The notes under the pieces: generated by a model
Told to the model about the DNA's origin: nothing
Database searches by the model: none
The model's input: the letters and a program-made list of their open reading frames with translations, nothing else
Shown: positions 54,612-62,142 of the stretch, piece after piece
Position numbering within the stretch: the first letter of the stretch is position 1
Layout of the letters: each line of letters begins with the position of its first letter
DNA from: Corynebacterium sp. NML98-0116
GTDB lineage: Bacteria; Actinomycetota; Actinomycetes; Mycobacteriales; Mycobacteriaceae
Direction: 5' to 3'
DNA: 64,000 bases
Assembly: GCF_001767255.1 (NCBI RefSeq)
Contig: NZ_CP017639.1
Span: 642,875 to 706,874, forward strand
Program-made: the position numbers and the translations under genes

Positions 54612-55595
54612 GTGAGAGTAACTCTTGGTATAACGACTTATGAGGCAAGTGACTATGTCGAACGGTGCATCAAAAGCATTGCTGATCAGCAAAATTTTCC
54701 ACTAGAAGAGATGGAAGTGCTTATTGTAGATGATGGTAGTTCTGATGACACTGTAGAGAAAGCGAGAAAGGCCATCCAAGAACTTGGCCTTAACGGCAGA
54801 GTCCTAGAGCAACAAAATACCGGTAGCCCGAGCACGGGACGCAATCGCATTTTAGACAGTGCAAACGGTGAGTTTCTTTTCTACATCGATGTCGACGACT
54901 ATTTGGGTGAACATGCTATAAGCTCAATGGTTGAGTTGGCTGACGTTGATAAAGCGGATGTGGTTCTTGGTAAGTTCAAAGGAATCAATCGTGGTGTTCC
55001 AAGAGTTCTGTTTAGGAAAACCTTGTCACGGACTGATATTGAATCTTCGCCTCTTGTTGATTCATTGAACGTACTCAAAATGTTCCGGACTGAGTATGCA
55101 AGAGGACTTGGATACCGATTTAACCCAACAATCAGCATGGCCGAAGATCATCCGTTCGCACTATCTGCGTATACGCAAACTGACCGTGTTGCCATCCAAT
55201 CAGACGTAGACTGCTATTATTGCGTCCGACATTTAAGCGAGAAGAGCAAGGCACAACATCTCACTGGACATATTTTACCGGTTGACAAATTTTACAGGTA
55301 TTTTGATGAAACTTTTGAAATGCTAAACCGGCTTGACCCTGCTTCAACTCCTTTGTTGGAGACCGCAAGGGGTAAATACTGGCACAGGCTACTCTATCTT
55401 GACATTCCGAATGAGTTTCGCCGTGCACGCACCCCCGACGACTTTCACTATTCATTGTTAGTTGCAAGTAAGAAGGCGGAAAAATACAGCGCTGCAAAGT
55501 ACACGGAGTATTACAGCCATGGGACAAGAGCAATGCTTCGAGCGCTAGAGCTAAAAGACGACGTTATGGCTAAAAACCTTGCTAAAATCCTTTAG
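54612..55595 (+). CDS. GT2-type glycosyltransferase
   Basis: 327-residue GT-A fold enzyme: VTLGITTYEASDYVERCIKSIADQ, EVLIVDDGSSDDTVEKA, NTGSPSTGRNRILDSANGEFLFYIDVDDYLGE (DVDD metal site near residue 93), and SMAEDHPFALSAYTQ in the place of the catalytic ED motif. A short helical C-terminus follows. GTG at 54612 has GAAGGTGAG ten bases in front; a TTG at 54567 would overlap the previous gene. It is 35 bp from the fusion gene and likely co-transcribed. Last plus-strand gene of the cluster. Confidence 0.87.
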   Translation: MRVTLGITTYEASDYVERCIKSIADQQNFPLEEMEVLIVDDGSSDDTVEKARKAIQELGLNGRVLEQQNTGSPSTGRNRILDSANGEFLFYIDVDDYLGEHAISSMVELADVDKADVVLGKFKGINRGVPRVLFRKTLSRTDIESSPLVDSLNVLKMFRTEYARGLGYRFNPTISMAEDHPFALSAYTQTDRVAIQSDVDCYYCVRHLSEKSKAQHLTGHILPVDKFYRYFDETFEMLNRLDPASTPLLETARGKYWHRLLYLDIPNEFRRARTPDDFHYSLLVASKKAEKYSAAKYTEYYSHGTRAMLRALELKDDVMAKNLAKIL

Positions 55596-55630
55596 CAGAA
55601 ATCGCTGCTGGATGAGTGAATCTTCCAGAT

Positions 55631-55653
55631 ACCTGGTGAGGCCATCGCCAGGT
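55631..55653. terminator. Short hairpin between convergent genes
   Basis: ACCTGG (55631-55636) pairs with CCAGGT (55648-55653) in the 129-bp gap between the GT2 and wecC stops. No T-run, so its role as a terminator is uncertain. Confidence 0.3.
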
Positions 55654-55724
55654 GACATGACGCGAGAGTTGTTGGAATTTGCAAGCGATGGGTTTAATTC
55701 TGCTCAACGCTCAGATGTATCGCA

Positions 55725-56996
55725 CTAGCTTCTTGTTAGACCCCGGGTATCGATAACGTGAGGGTGTTGAGAGATTTCTTTTGCACTTAGGCGGAATTGA
55801 TAGTGGTCAACCAAGACCACAAGAACGTCTGCCTGTTCTACGGTTTTTGCAAGGCCCGTGTGACGAATGTTCGCTAAACTCCTTAATTGCTGTGGCAATT
55901 GACCCAAGTTTGGTTCAACAACATCCACGTGTGTTTCTGGATGCTTCGATGCAATCTGCTGAGCAATCTGTAGAGCGGGGGATTCCCGGACGTCATCGAT
56001 ATCGGGTTTGAATGTAATTCCGAGTATGCCGATACGCGGATACTCAGATTTAGGTTCGATTTCTGCTAACGCAGTGTCAATCTTGGAAAGTACATAATCA
56101 GGTTTGGAATCGTTGACTAGCCTGCTTGTTTTGATCAGCTTGGCTTGATCTGGTGCGGAATGGACGATAAACCATGGGTCAACTGCGATGCAGTGGCCTC
56201 CGACGCCTGGACCCGGTTGGAGTACATTTACACGCGGGTGCCGATTTGCGAGGGAGATCAGCTCCCAAACATCGATATCCAGTTCATCGCAGATCAATGA
56301 AAGCTCATTTGCGAAAGCAATGTTGACATCGCGGAAAGCATTCTCGGTAAGTTTCGCCATTTCTGCGGTTCGTGCATCCGTAGTAAGAACGTCATTTTGG
56401 CAGAATCGCTCGTAAAGCTTCTTCGCTCGCTCTGAAGACGTCGGGTTGATACCGCCTACGATTCGCGCGTTAGTTGTCATTTCTTCCATAATCTTGCCCG
56501 GGAGCACGCGCTCGGGGGCATGTGCAGCATAAATGCTGTTTCCGTGATCAGGGGACAAAGTCATATCTGCGCGCTCAGAAACTAGAAGGTCTGCCACTTT
56601 TTCGGTCAACCCGGGAGGGCTTGTCGATTCAAGAATGACAAGTTCATCACCCTGGAGTAGCGGAGCAATTGATTTTGCTGCATCGAAAACGTAGGAGGGA
56701 TCAACCGATTTGTCTGACGAGAGAGGAGTCGGGACAGAAATGATGTAGACATCTGCAGGCTTGAGCACTGTCCCCACGGACAAAGATTGAGACTCGACTA
56801 CATTCTTGAGCAATTCGTCGAAACCGGGCTCAACAAAAGGGACCTCGCCTTTCGCGATTGTCGCTACTCGATCCGCGTTGATGTCGTACCCGAAGACCTG
56901 CAGGCCTGTGGATGCGAAAAACGCGGCAGTCGGGAGCCCGATATATCCGAGACCGATTACGGCAATGTCGAAGTGGTCGCGTCGATCAACGGTCAT
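55725..56996 (-). CDS. wecC: UDP-N-acetyl-D-mannosamine dehydrogenase
   Basis: NAD-dependent four-electron oxidation of UDP-ManNAc to UDP-ManNAcA. The 423-residue product has a Rossmann start IAVIGLGYIGLPTAAFFASTG, SVPTPLSSDK, HAPERVLPGKIMEEM, the catalytic Lys segment KLTENAFRDVNIAFANEL and the catalytic Cys in GPGVGGHCIAVDPWFIV near residue 258; that last motif separates WecC from UDP-glucose dehydrogenase. ATG at 56996. With the next gene upstream (wecB) it gives ManNAcA from UDP-GlcNAc. Transcribed toward the GT cluster. Confidence 0.94.
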   Translation of the reverse strand: MTVDRRDHFDIAVIGLGYIGLPTAAFFASTGLQVFGYDINADRVATIAKGEVPFVEPGFDELLKNVVESQSLSVGTVLKPADVYIISVPTPLSSDKSVDPSYVFDAAKSIAPLLQGDELVILESTSPPGLTEKVADLLVSERADMTLSPDHGNSIYAAHAPERVLPGKIMEEMTTNARIVGGINPTSSERAKKLYERFCQNDVLTTDARTAEMAKLTENAFRDVNIAFANELSLICDELDIDVWELISLANRHPRVNVLQPGPGVGGHCIAVDPWFIVHSAPDQAKLIKTSRLVNDSKPDYVLSKIDTALAEIEPKSEYPRIGILGITFKPDIDDVRESPALQIAQQIASKHPETHVDVVEPNLGQLPQQLRSLANIRHTGLAKTVEQADVLVVLVDHYQFRLSAKEISQHPHVIDTRGLTRS

Positions 56997-57069
56997 GGTG
57001 CTCCTCAGCTGGATTGTGGGGTGATGCCGTTGATAGTTTAGCGTGTTTGCCTGCCGAACCTACAAGAGG

Positions 57070-58227
57070 CTAGAACGATGAGTGAAGCTCTGGTGCCTGA
57101 GAATCGATTGTGAGGCTGAATAGGTCACCGAGAGCCTTCACGGTGCGCTCAGCTGCGTGGCCGTCACCGTAAGGATTCACTGCGTTTCTCATAGCGGCAT
57201 GGGCATCCGGGTTGTCGAGGAGTTCCGTGGCTTCCGAAATGATGGTGTCAGGGTCAGGGCCAATCATCTTCACAACGCCGGCTTCAATGGCCTCTGGGCG
57301 CTCCGTTGTGTCTCGGATTAGTAGTGCTGGTAGTCCGAGCGCTGGTGCCTCTTCCTGCACTCCGCCAGAATCGGTGATAATGAGGTCAGACTGCTTCATC
57401 AGGTGAATGAATTCGTCGTAGGGGAGTGGGCCGGTGGCTACTACGTTTGGGAGATGTTCAACGCCAGGGAGGAGACGCTCCCGAATCCGAGGATTCAAAT
57501 GCATGGGTACGAAGAAAGCTGTGTCGCTGTAGCGCTCTGCCAGGGTGCCGAGGGCAACTCCAATTTTTGCGAGGGAATCAAGATTCTCGCGCCTGTGAGA
57601 AGTGAAGATGACTCGTCGATCGAAGCTCCGAAGTGCATTTTCAACAGAAGTGTTAGAAAAGTGGCTTTCTTTCGCTGCAGTCTCAAGTAAAGCGTCAATT
57701 ACGGTGTTCCCGGTGACAACAATCGAGTCTTCCGAAATGCCCTCGGCGATGAGGTTGTTTTTCGCACGGTTCGTCGGAGTGAGGTGCAGCGATGCGATCG
57801 CGGAAATGATCTTGCGATTCGCCTCCTCCGGGAATGGAGAGTTCAAGTCGAACGAGCGGAGTCCTGCCTCAACGTGAACGATCTTGGCTTCGCGGTTAAA
57901 TCCTGCGATAGCAGCGGATGCCGCGGTTGAGGTATCTCCCTGGACGATGAGTGCATCAGGTTTGAACTCTTTCAAAACCTTATCGAGGCGCTTGAGTGCT
58001 CGCGACATAATCCGGTTCAGCGGTTGCTTTCTGTGCATCAGGCCGAGATCTATATCCGGCTGAAAACCGAAAAGCTCTGTCACTTGAGCGAGCATTTCAC
58101 GATGCTGCCCAGTGGAGACGACCAGCGTTTCAAACTCATCACGGGCGCGCAATTCCTTAATGACCGGTGCAAGCTTGATGGCCTCCGGGCGTGTACCGTA
58201 GACAACCATGATCTTGGCAGGGGTCAT
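57070..58227 (-). CDS. wecB: UDP-N-acetylglucosamine 2-epimerase (non-hydrolysing)
   Basis: Interconverts UDP-GlcNAc and UDP-ManNAc. The 385-residue product has the GT-B-like epimerase hallmarks KIMVVYGTRPEAIKLAPVIKELRA, VSTGQHREML, VQGDTSTAASAAIAGF, VHVEAGLRSFD and ITDSGGVQEEAPALGLPALLIRDTTERPEA. ATG at 58227. It precedes wecC on the same strand by 73 bp. UDP-ManNAc is also the donor for the linkage unit of wall teichoic acid in Firmicutes, so it may serve that instead of, or besides, ManNAcA. Confidence 0.94.
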   Translation of the reverse strand: MTPAKIMVVYGTRPEAIKLAPVIKELRARDEFETLVVSTGQHREMLAQVTELFGFQPDIDLGLMHRKQPLNRIMSRALKRLDKVLKEFKPDALIVQGDTSTAASAAIAGFNREAKIVHVEAGLRSFDLNSPFPEEANRKIISAIASLHLTPTNRAKNNLIAEGISEDSIVVTGNTVIDALLETAAKESHFSNTSVENALRSFDRRVIFTSHRRENLDSLAKIGVALGTLAERYSDTAFFVPMHLNPRIRERLLPGVEHLPNVVATGPLPYDEFIHLMKQSDLIITDSGGVQEEAPALGLPALLIRDTTERPEAIEAGVVKMIGPDPDTIISEATELLDNPDAHAAMRNAVNPYGDGHAAERTVKALGDLFSLTIDSQAPELHSSF

Positions 58228-58374
58228 CTGGATTCCTTATCTGGCTCTAGAAACTGCTGAATTTGCTGATACCTTAACTGTTTGATGGTAGCAACTGTAG
58301 AGGCCGTTTCAAATTGCTTTGGGCATGTTGTAATGTGTTTTCGGAACTGGTGCAATTCAGCCCTGTTCAACGAA

Positions 58375-58448
58375 GGGGCTATAGCTCAGTCGGTTAGAGC
58401 CGCGGACTCATAATCCGCTGGTCGCGGGTTCGAGCCCCGCTGGCCCCA
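58375..58448 (+). tRNA. tRNA with CAT anticodon (elongator Met, or Ile2 after lysidine change)
   Basis: 74 nt with a full cloverleaf: acceptor GGGGCTA/TGGCCCC (one G-T pair), D stem GCTC/GAGC, anticodon stem GCGGA/TCCGC with loop CTCATAA (CAT at 58109+300, that is 58409-58411), T stem GCGGG/CCCGC with TTCGAGC. CCA is not encoded in full (discriminator A then CA). It lacks the initiator-type C1-A72 mismatch and three G-C pairs. Met versus Ile2 cannot be decided by eye. It is the left border of the accessory region. Confidence 0.95.
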
Positions 58449-58493
58449 CAAGAATTTAGAAAAGGGAACGCGCCGAGAAGTGGGCGCACCCGA

Positions 58494-60797
58494 TTACACA
58501 AATCCTTGCTTGCGAATGACCGAGCTGCGTTTGCGGAACGCAGCGGTGAGCGCAGGGACATGATGATCGTGAAAGTCGAAGACTGTCGCGGCGCTTTTCG
58601 AGTCGCGGGTAACGCGGCCGATCTGCTGGATGACGTTGCCTTTGAACGCGACTGGGGCTGCGAGGACGAGGGCGTCGAGAGCTGGGAGGTCCACCCCTTC
58701 GCCTGCGATCTGAGACATGGCGATAAGGATGAACTGGGGCGTGCTGTCGAGGGCCTTTCGGGTGGCTTTGCGGTCCTTGGAAGACTGTGCACCGTGGAGC
58801 GTAAACACCGGCACGGGGAGGTCGGGGTGATCGCGCGTAAGCAGGATTTCGAGGGCGCTGATGTGCTCGCGGCGCTTGACCAACACAAGGACGTTGCTTC
58901 CATCGGCGGTGGCGCGGGCGATGGTCTCGGCGATGAGCGCGTTGCGGGCGCTATCGGCGGCGAGGGCATTGTCGAGGTCGGGCCAGTAGAGGTGGGGTTC
59001 GTCGTAGGTGAACTCCGTGGTCTGTACAACGTAATGCTTGGGGCCGGCATGCTCGAGTTCCATCGTGTGGCGGATGGGGCCGCAGATCAGGGGTAAGAGG
59101 GCGTCGAGTCCGTCGGAGCGGTACGGGGTCGCTGTAAGGCCGTTGATGAAGCGGACGTTGAGGTCTGCGAGGACGCGGGTGAGGCCGGCGGCGCCGACGC
59201 GGTGGCATTCGTCGATAATGACGTAGCCGTAGTCGGCGAGGAAGTCGGTGCGTGAGTCGGCTCGGCTGATGGACTGGGCGGTTACAATGTCGATGTCTCC
59301 GCTGAGTTTCTTGGAGTTGCCGCCGTATTGGCCGATGGTGGGGCCGTCGAGAAACTTGGTGAGAGCTTCGCGCCACTGCGTGGCGAGCTCTACGTTGGGA
59401 ACGATGATTGCGGTTGGTACTTGGCGGTGTGCGATCAGCGCGCAGGCCATCACAGTTTTGCCAGCACCCGGTGGTGCGACGAGTATACCCGTGGGGTGTT
59501 TTCGCATGGCCGCGACGGCTTTGCGCTGCCTGGGGTGCAGCTCGCCGGTGAATTCTGCCTGCATAGTGCGTGGCTTGGGCGTTTTGCCGCGGCGACTCAC
59601 GGTGTAACCGGCGGTTTTGAGGATAGCGATGGCCTGATCAAGCGTACCGCGATCCAGAGTGAGGGTGTTGTCGTGCTCGTCGAAACGGATGATGAGGCGG
59701 GGCGTTTGGAAAGTGGAGAGGCGTTGGGCCTGGCGGATGTAGAACTGCGGGTTGGGGATCGCTCCGAGGTGGCGAAGCGCGGTGGCCGTGGTGCCGTCGA
59801 CGCTTTCGAGTGAGATGTGCACTCGGGAATCGTGTGTGACGAGTACCTTGCCGGTTCGTTTGAGCGCTTTGAGCTCGGCCTTGGTCGGCGGCAGGGGAAG
59901 CTGGGTCTCCGGATCTGGCTGCAGGCGAGCAGCAATCTTTTTGAGCTGGGACTTGGATGCTTTGGCAGTGGATGCGAGCGTGGCGAATTGGTCGTCGGTG
60001 GGTTCGAAGGAGGCGTCGACAAAAATGGTGCGGTGCTCGGCGCGATGTTGACCCGCGAGCGGGAGCGCGATGAGATTGCCGAAGCCGCGGCGTTTGCCGG
60101 GTAGCGTGTCTTGGGAAGGGAAGAAGCGATCGAAGCTGGTGAAGAACTGTTTCGGACTGGCCTTGGCGAGCAGACCCGTTCCTACGGTACGCGCGAGGGC
60201 AGCCGGGACAGGCTCGCTGAAGAAGATCCACACGTGAGCGCCAGTGCCGGAACGGGAGACTTCGATGAGGGGGTCGAGGCCGTACTCGCGGCAGGCATCG
60301 GCGTACAGGCGGGCGGCGGTGCGGAAGTCGGCGTCGTCGAAATCGCAGGCGAGGAGGAAGCAGGTGTCGCCCTTGCATAGCGGGTAGAGCCCAACGTGGA
60401 GGTTGTTGTCGCGGCGGAGGTGCTGCACGAGAACCTGCGGAGTGAGTGGCTTCAGGTTTGGATTGTTGCGGTCGTAGCGGCCGTAAGATGCTGGCGACCA
60501 GCCCTTCTTCTCACCGTTGTGCCATGCGATGGCGTACACGTCCTCGCGGCCGCGGAAGTAGTTGGCGAACAGGCGCAGCTTTGCGTCGGGGGAGGAGTCG
60601 TTGGTGACTGCGGTGAGGTCTTCGGGTGCTGTTACTTGTGATACTTGCGGTGGTTGCGGTGGCGTTGTGGGTTTGGGTGGAGACTGCTCAGCTCCGGTTT
60701 CGGTGAGGAATGCCTCGAAATCATCGGTGCCAAGGAGCTTCGCGAGCGCGCGCTCCAGGAGCTGCACGCGGGCCTCGAGGTCGTCTGCGTTTGGCAT
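58494..60797 (-). CDS. Primase-helicase: TOTE-type AEP primase domain plus SF2 helicase
   Basis: 767 residues. N-terminal ~30: short coiled coil (DDLEARVQLLERALAKLLG). Residues ~70-300: archaeo-eukaryotic-type primase as in TOTE conflict systems, with KLRLFANYFRGREDVYAIAW, metal site CDFDDADF (DFDD 152-155) and SRSGTGAHVWIFF (183-193). Residues ~410-760: superfamily 2 helicase with LHPRQRKAVAAM, Walker A APPGAGKT near 440, IIDECHRV near 527, NGLTATPYRSDG, and the motif VI stretch IQQIGRVTRD. ATG at 60797. Stops 46 bp from the tRNA 3' end, pointing toward it. Such proteins are linked to mobile elements and defence. Its 5' end is duplicated downstream of the toxin-antitoxin pair. Confidence 0.87.
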   Translation of the reverse strand: MPNADDLEARVQLLERALAKLLGTDDFEAFLTETGAEQSPPKPTTPPQPPQVSQVTAPEDLTAVTNDSSPDAKLRLFANYFRGREDVYAIAWHNGEKKGWSPASYGRYDRNNPNLKPLTPQVLVQHLRRDNNLHVGLYPLCKGDTCFLLACDFDDADFRTAARLYADACREYGLDPLIEVSRSGTGAHVWIFFSEPVPAALARTVGTGLLAKASPKQFFTSFDRFFPSQDTLPGKRRGFGNLIALPLAGQHRAEHRTIFVDASFEPTDDQFATLASTAKASKSQLKKIAARLQPDPETQLPLPPTKAELKALKRTGKVLVTHDSRVHISLESVDGTTATALRHLGAIPNPQFYIRQAQRLSTFQTPRLIIRFDEHDNTLTLDRGTLDQAIAILKTAGYTVSRRGKTPKPRTMQAEFTGELHPRQRKAVAAMRKHPTGILVAPPGAGKTVMACALIAHRQVPTAIIVPNVELATQWREALTKFLDGPTIGQYGGNSKKLSGDIDIVTAQSISRADSRTDFLADYGYVIIDECHRVGAAGLTRVLADLNVRFINGLTATPYRSDGLDALLPLICGPIRHTMELEHAGPKHYVVQTTEFTYDEPHLYWPDLDNALAADSARNALIAETIARATADGSNVLVLVKRREHISALEILLTRDHPDLPVPVFTLHGAQSSKDRKATRKALDSTPQFILIAMSQIAGEGVDLPALDALVLAAPVAFKGNVIQQIGRVTRDSKSAATVFDFHDHHVPALTAAFRKRSSVIRKQGFV

Positions 60798-60862
60798 GGG
60801 CGGACTCCGGTTTTCGGGGTATCGATGGGGTCAGTGTATCTGGGGTGGGGCGAGTTGGGCGC
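60701..60862. repeat. 162-bp direct repeat, copy 1 (5' end of primase-helicase gene and its upstream)
   Basis: From CGGTGAGGAATGCCTCG to beyond GGGGCGAGT it matches 61684-61845 base for base in register (constant offset 983), with scattered substitutions. It covers codons 1-32 of the primase-helicase and ~65 bp upstream. Confidence 0.9.
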
Positions 60863-61000
60863 CATTGACCATGAGCGAGTCGGCCCGAGTACCCGCATCT
60901 TGCGGTTGATGTCGGTGATAGCTCGCTTAAACTCCCGCTCACCCTCCAAACCAACCCTCAAACCGAAAGAGGAGTCAGCCATGAGAGGGGTTTTCTCCCC

Positions 61001-61028
61001 TTGACCGTTGTAGCTTGTAGGCTACACT
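61001..61028 (+). promoter_or_regulatory. Promoter and likely operator of the toxin-antitoxin pair
   Basis: TTGACC (-35, 61001-61006), 16 bp, TACACT (-10, 61023-61028). The spacer holds GTAGC-N6-GCTAC (61010-61025), an inverted repeat touching the -10 box, as expected for an operator bound by the antitoxin. TTGTAG occurs twice. Transcription would begin at about 61034-61035. Confidence 0.65.
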
Positions 61029-61033
61029 TGGGT

Positions 61034-61321
61034 GTGTGCAGATTATTTCCAGTTGAGCTGAAAGACAAACATGCTCAGCGGCGCATTTTGTATGCAATAG
61101 CCCGATGCGAAGCACACGGAACAATGATTGGAGACATCAAACCCGTTGGCGAGAAAGTGAACGAGATGAGATTTCATTTCGGGCCAGGCTACCGGGTGTA
61201 CTACACCCAACTAGGCGCAGTAACGGTTTTCCTACTGGCCGGAGGAGATAAATCCAGCCAGGCTAAAGATATTCGAACCGCTCAACAGCTCGCACAACAG
61301 GTAAGGGAGGAACAGTCGTGA
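61034..61321 (+). CDS. HigB/RelE-type toxin
   Basis: 95 residues of the type II RelE/HigB-like addiction-module killer group, an mRNA-cutting toxin. Family features: ELKDKHAQRRILYAIARCEAHGTMIGDIKPVGEKVNEMRFHFGPGYRVYYTQLGAVTVFLLAGGDKSSQAKDIRTAQQLA. The usual start of about 15 residues before LKD (F-x-x-W-L) is missing; GTG at 61034 lies where transcription should begin, so the message is probably leaderless and the N-terminus short. In another frame a GTG at 61036 reads into a stop after six codons. So the toxin may be N-terminally truncated. The antitoxin gene overlaps by 4 bp. Confidence 0.8.
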   Translation: MCRLFPVELKDKHAQRRILYAIARCEAHGTMIGDIKPVGEKVNEMRFHFGPGYRVYYTQLGAVTVFLLAGGDKSSQAKDIRTAQQLAQQVREEQS

Positions 61322-61611
61322 AGGAAGTAACATTTTCAGCGTTCGATGCAAGCAAATATCTCGATAGCCAAGAAGCAGTGAACGATTACCTGGCTATCGC
61401 CCTCGAAGACGGTGATACGAAAACCGTACAGGTGGTGTTGCGTGACATTGCCAGGGCACACGGCATGAGCCAGCTCGCTAAAGAAACTCAACTCAACCGT
61501 GAATCCCTTTACAAGTCACTGTCAAAAGACGGTAACCCGTCCTTTGCGGCTATCACGAAAATCATGAAAGCCCTAGGGCTCAAAATAACTCTCGCTACAC
61601 AAAATGCCTAG
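61318..61611 (+). CDS. HigA-type DNA-binding antitoxin
   Basis: 97 residues. FDASKYLDSQEAVNDYLAIALEDGDTKTVQVVLRDIARAHGMSQLAKETQLNRESLYKSLSKDGNPSFAAITKIMKALGLKI is the typical addiction-module antidote with a helix-turn-helix (MSQLAKETQLNRESLYKSL). It would neutralise the preceding toxin and repress the pair by binding the inverted repeat in its promoter. GTG at 61318 overlaps the toxin stop. Toxin-first order fits HigBA. AT-richer than the flanks. Confidence 0.88.
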   Translation: MKEVTFSAFDASKYLDSQEAVNDYLAIALEDGDTKTVQVVLRDIARAHGMSQLAKETQLNRESLYKSLSKDGNPSFAAITKIMKALGLKITLATQNA

Positions 61612-61683
61612 AAACCTGCTGGAAGCACATCACCATGGATTGGTGGTTATACATGCACACGCAGGACACTTCAAATCGACATT

Positions 61684-61845
61684 CGGTGGGGAATGCTTCG
61701 AAATCATCGGTGCTAGGGGGCTTCGCGAGCGCACGCTCCAGGAGCTGTACGCGGGCCTTGAGGTTATTTGCGTTTGAAATGGTCGGCTCCGGTTGTTCAG
61801 GTGGATCGATGAGGTCAGCGTAACTGGGGCGGGCGAGTAGGGCGA
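61684..61845 (-). pseudogene. Direct repeat copy 2: orphan 5' fragment of the primase-helicase gene
   Basis: On the minus strand it reads NANNLKARVQLLERALAKPPSTDDFEAFPTE, against ADDLEARVQLLERALAKLLGTDDFEAFLTE at the start of the primase-helicase. The ATG of the intact gene (CAT at 60795-60797) is AAT here, and the frame leaves the similarity right after FEAF. So it is a non-coding remnant 983 bp from the original. The remaining bases between the antitoxin and 61884 hold nothing else I can name. Confidence 0.85.
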
Positions 61846-61883
61846 CGGTATGCTGATTTGCGGCGCGGAGGGAGGCGTTCAAG

Positions 61884-62090
61884 ATGCAACTGGAGCTACG
61901 TCGCACGAATGATGCTGAGCTTCTGGAGCGGAAGCACACCCTGATGACTCGGCTCGGGGAGGAGTTGGGAGAGCACCGGCTCACTCCGGGGTGGCTACGA
62001 TTTCTTGCAGACTCGGGTTCCTTCACGTTACAGGAGCGCGCTATTTACGATGAGTTTTGCCGCGTGAACGCGCTGTTGCAGGAGGGGTAA
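61884..62090 (+). CDS. Small hypothetical protein, 68 aa
   Basis: Charged helical protein (ELRRTNDAELLERKHTLMTRLGEELGEHRLTPGWLRFLADSG). It has a strong ribosome site, GGAGGGAGG, 12 bases before the ATG. No family recognised. It directly follows the duplicated fragment. Its short size and heptad-like Leu spacing would fit a small regulator or antitoxin-like protein, but nothing more can be said. Confidence 0.5.
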   Translation: MQLELRRTNDAELLERKHTLMTRLGEELGEHRLTPGWLRFLADSGSFTLQERAIYDEFCRVNALLQEG

Positions 62091-62142
62091 GGAGGAGCAA
62101 CAGTAGTCGCTGCCATACGCCGTCGGCCGCAATGGTTTTCGG

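Noticed and set aside
61595-62026. 143-codon minus-strand frame between the antitoxin and the 68-aa gene
   Set aside because: Only its middle matches the primase-helicase start; the frame has no start in that part and the rest is unrelated, so it is treated as a fragment, not a gene.
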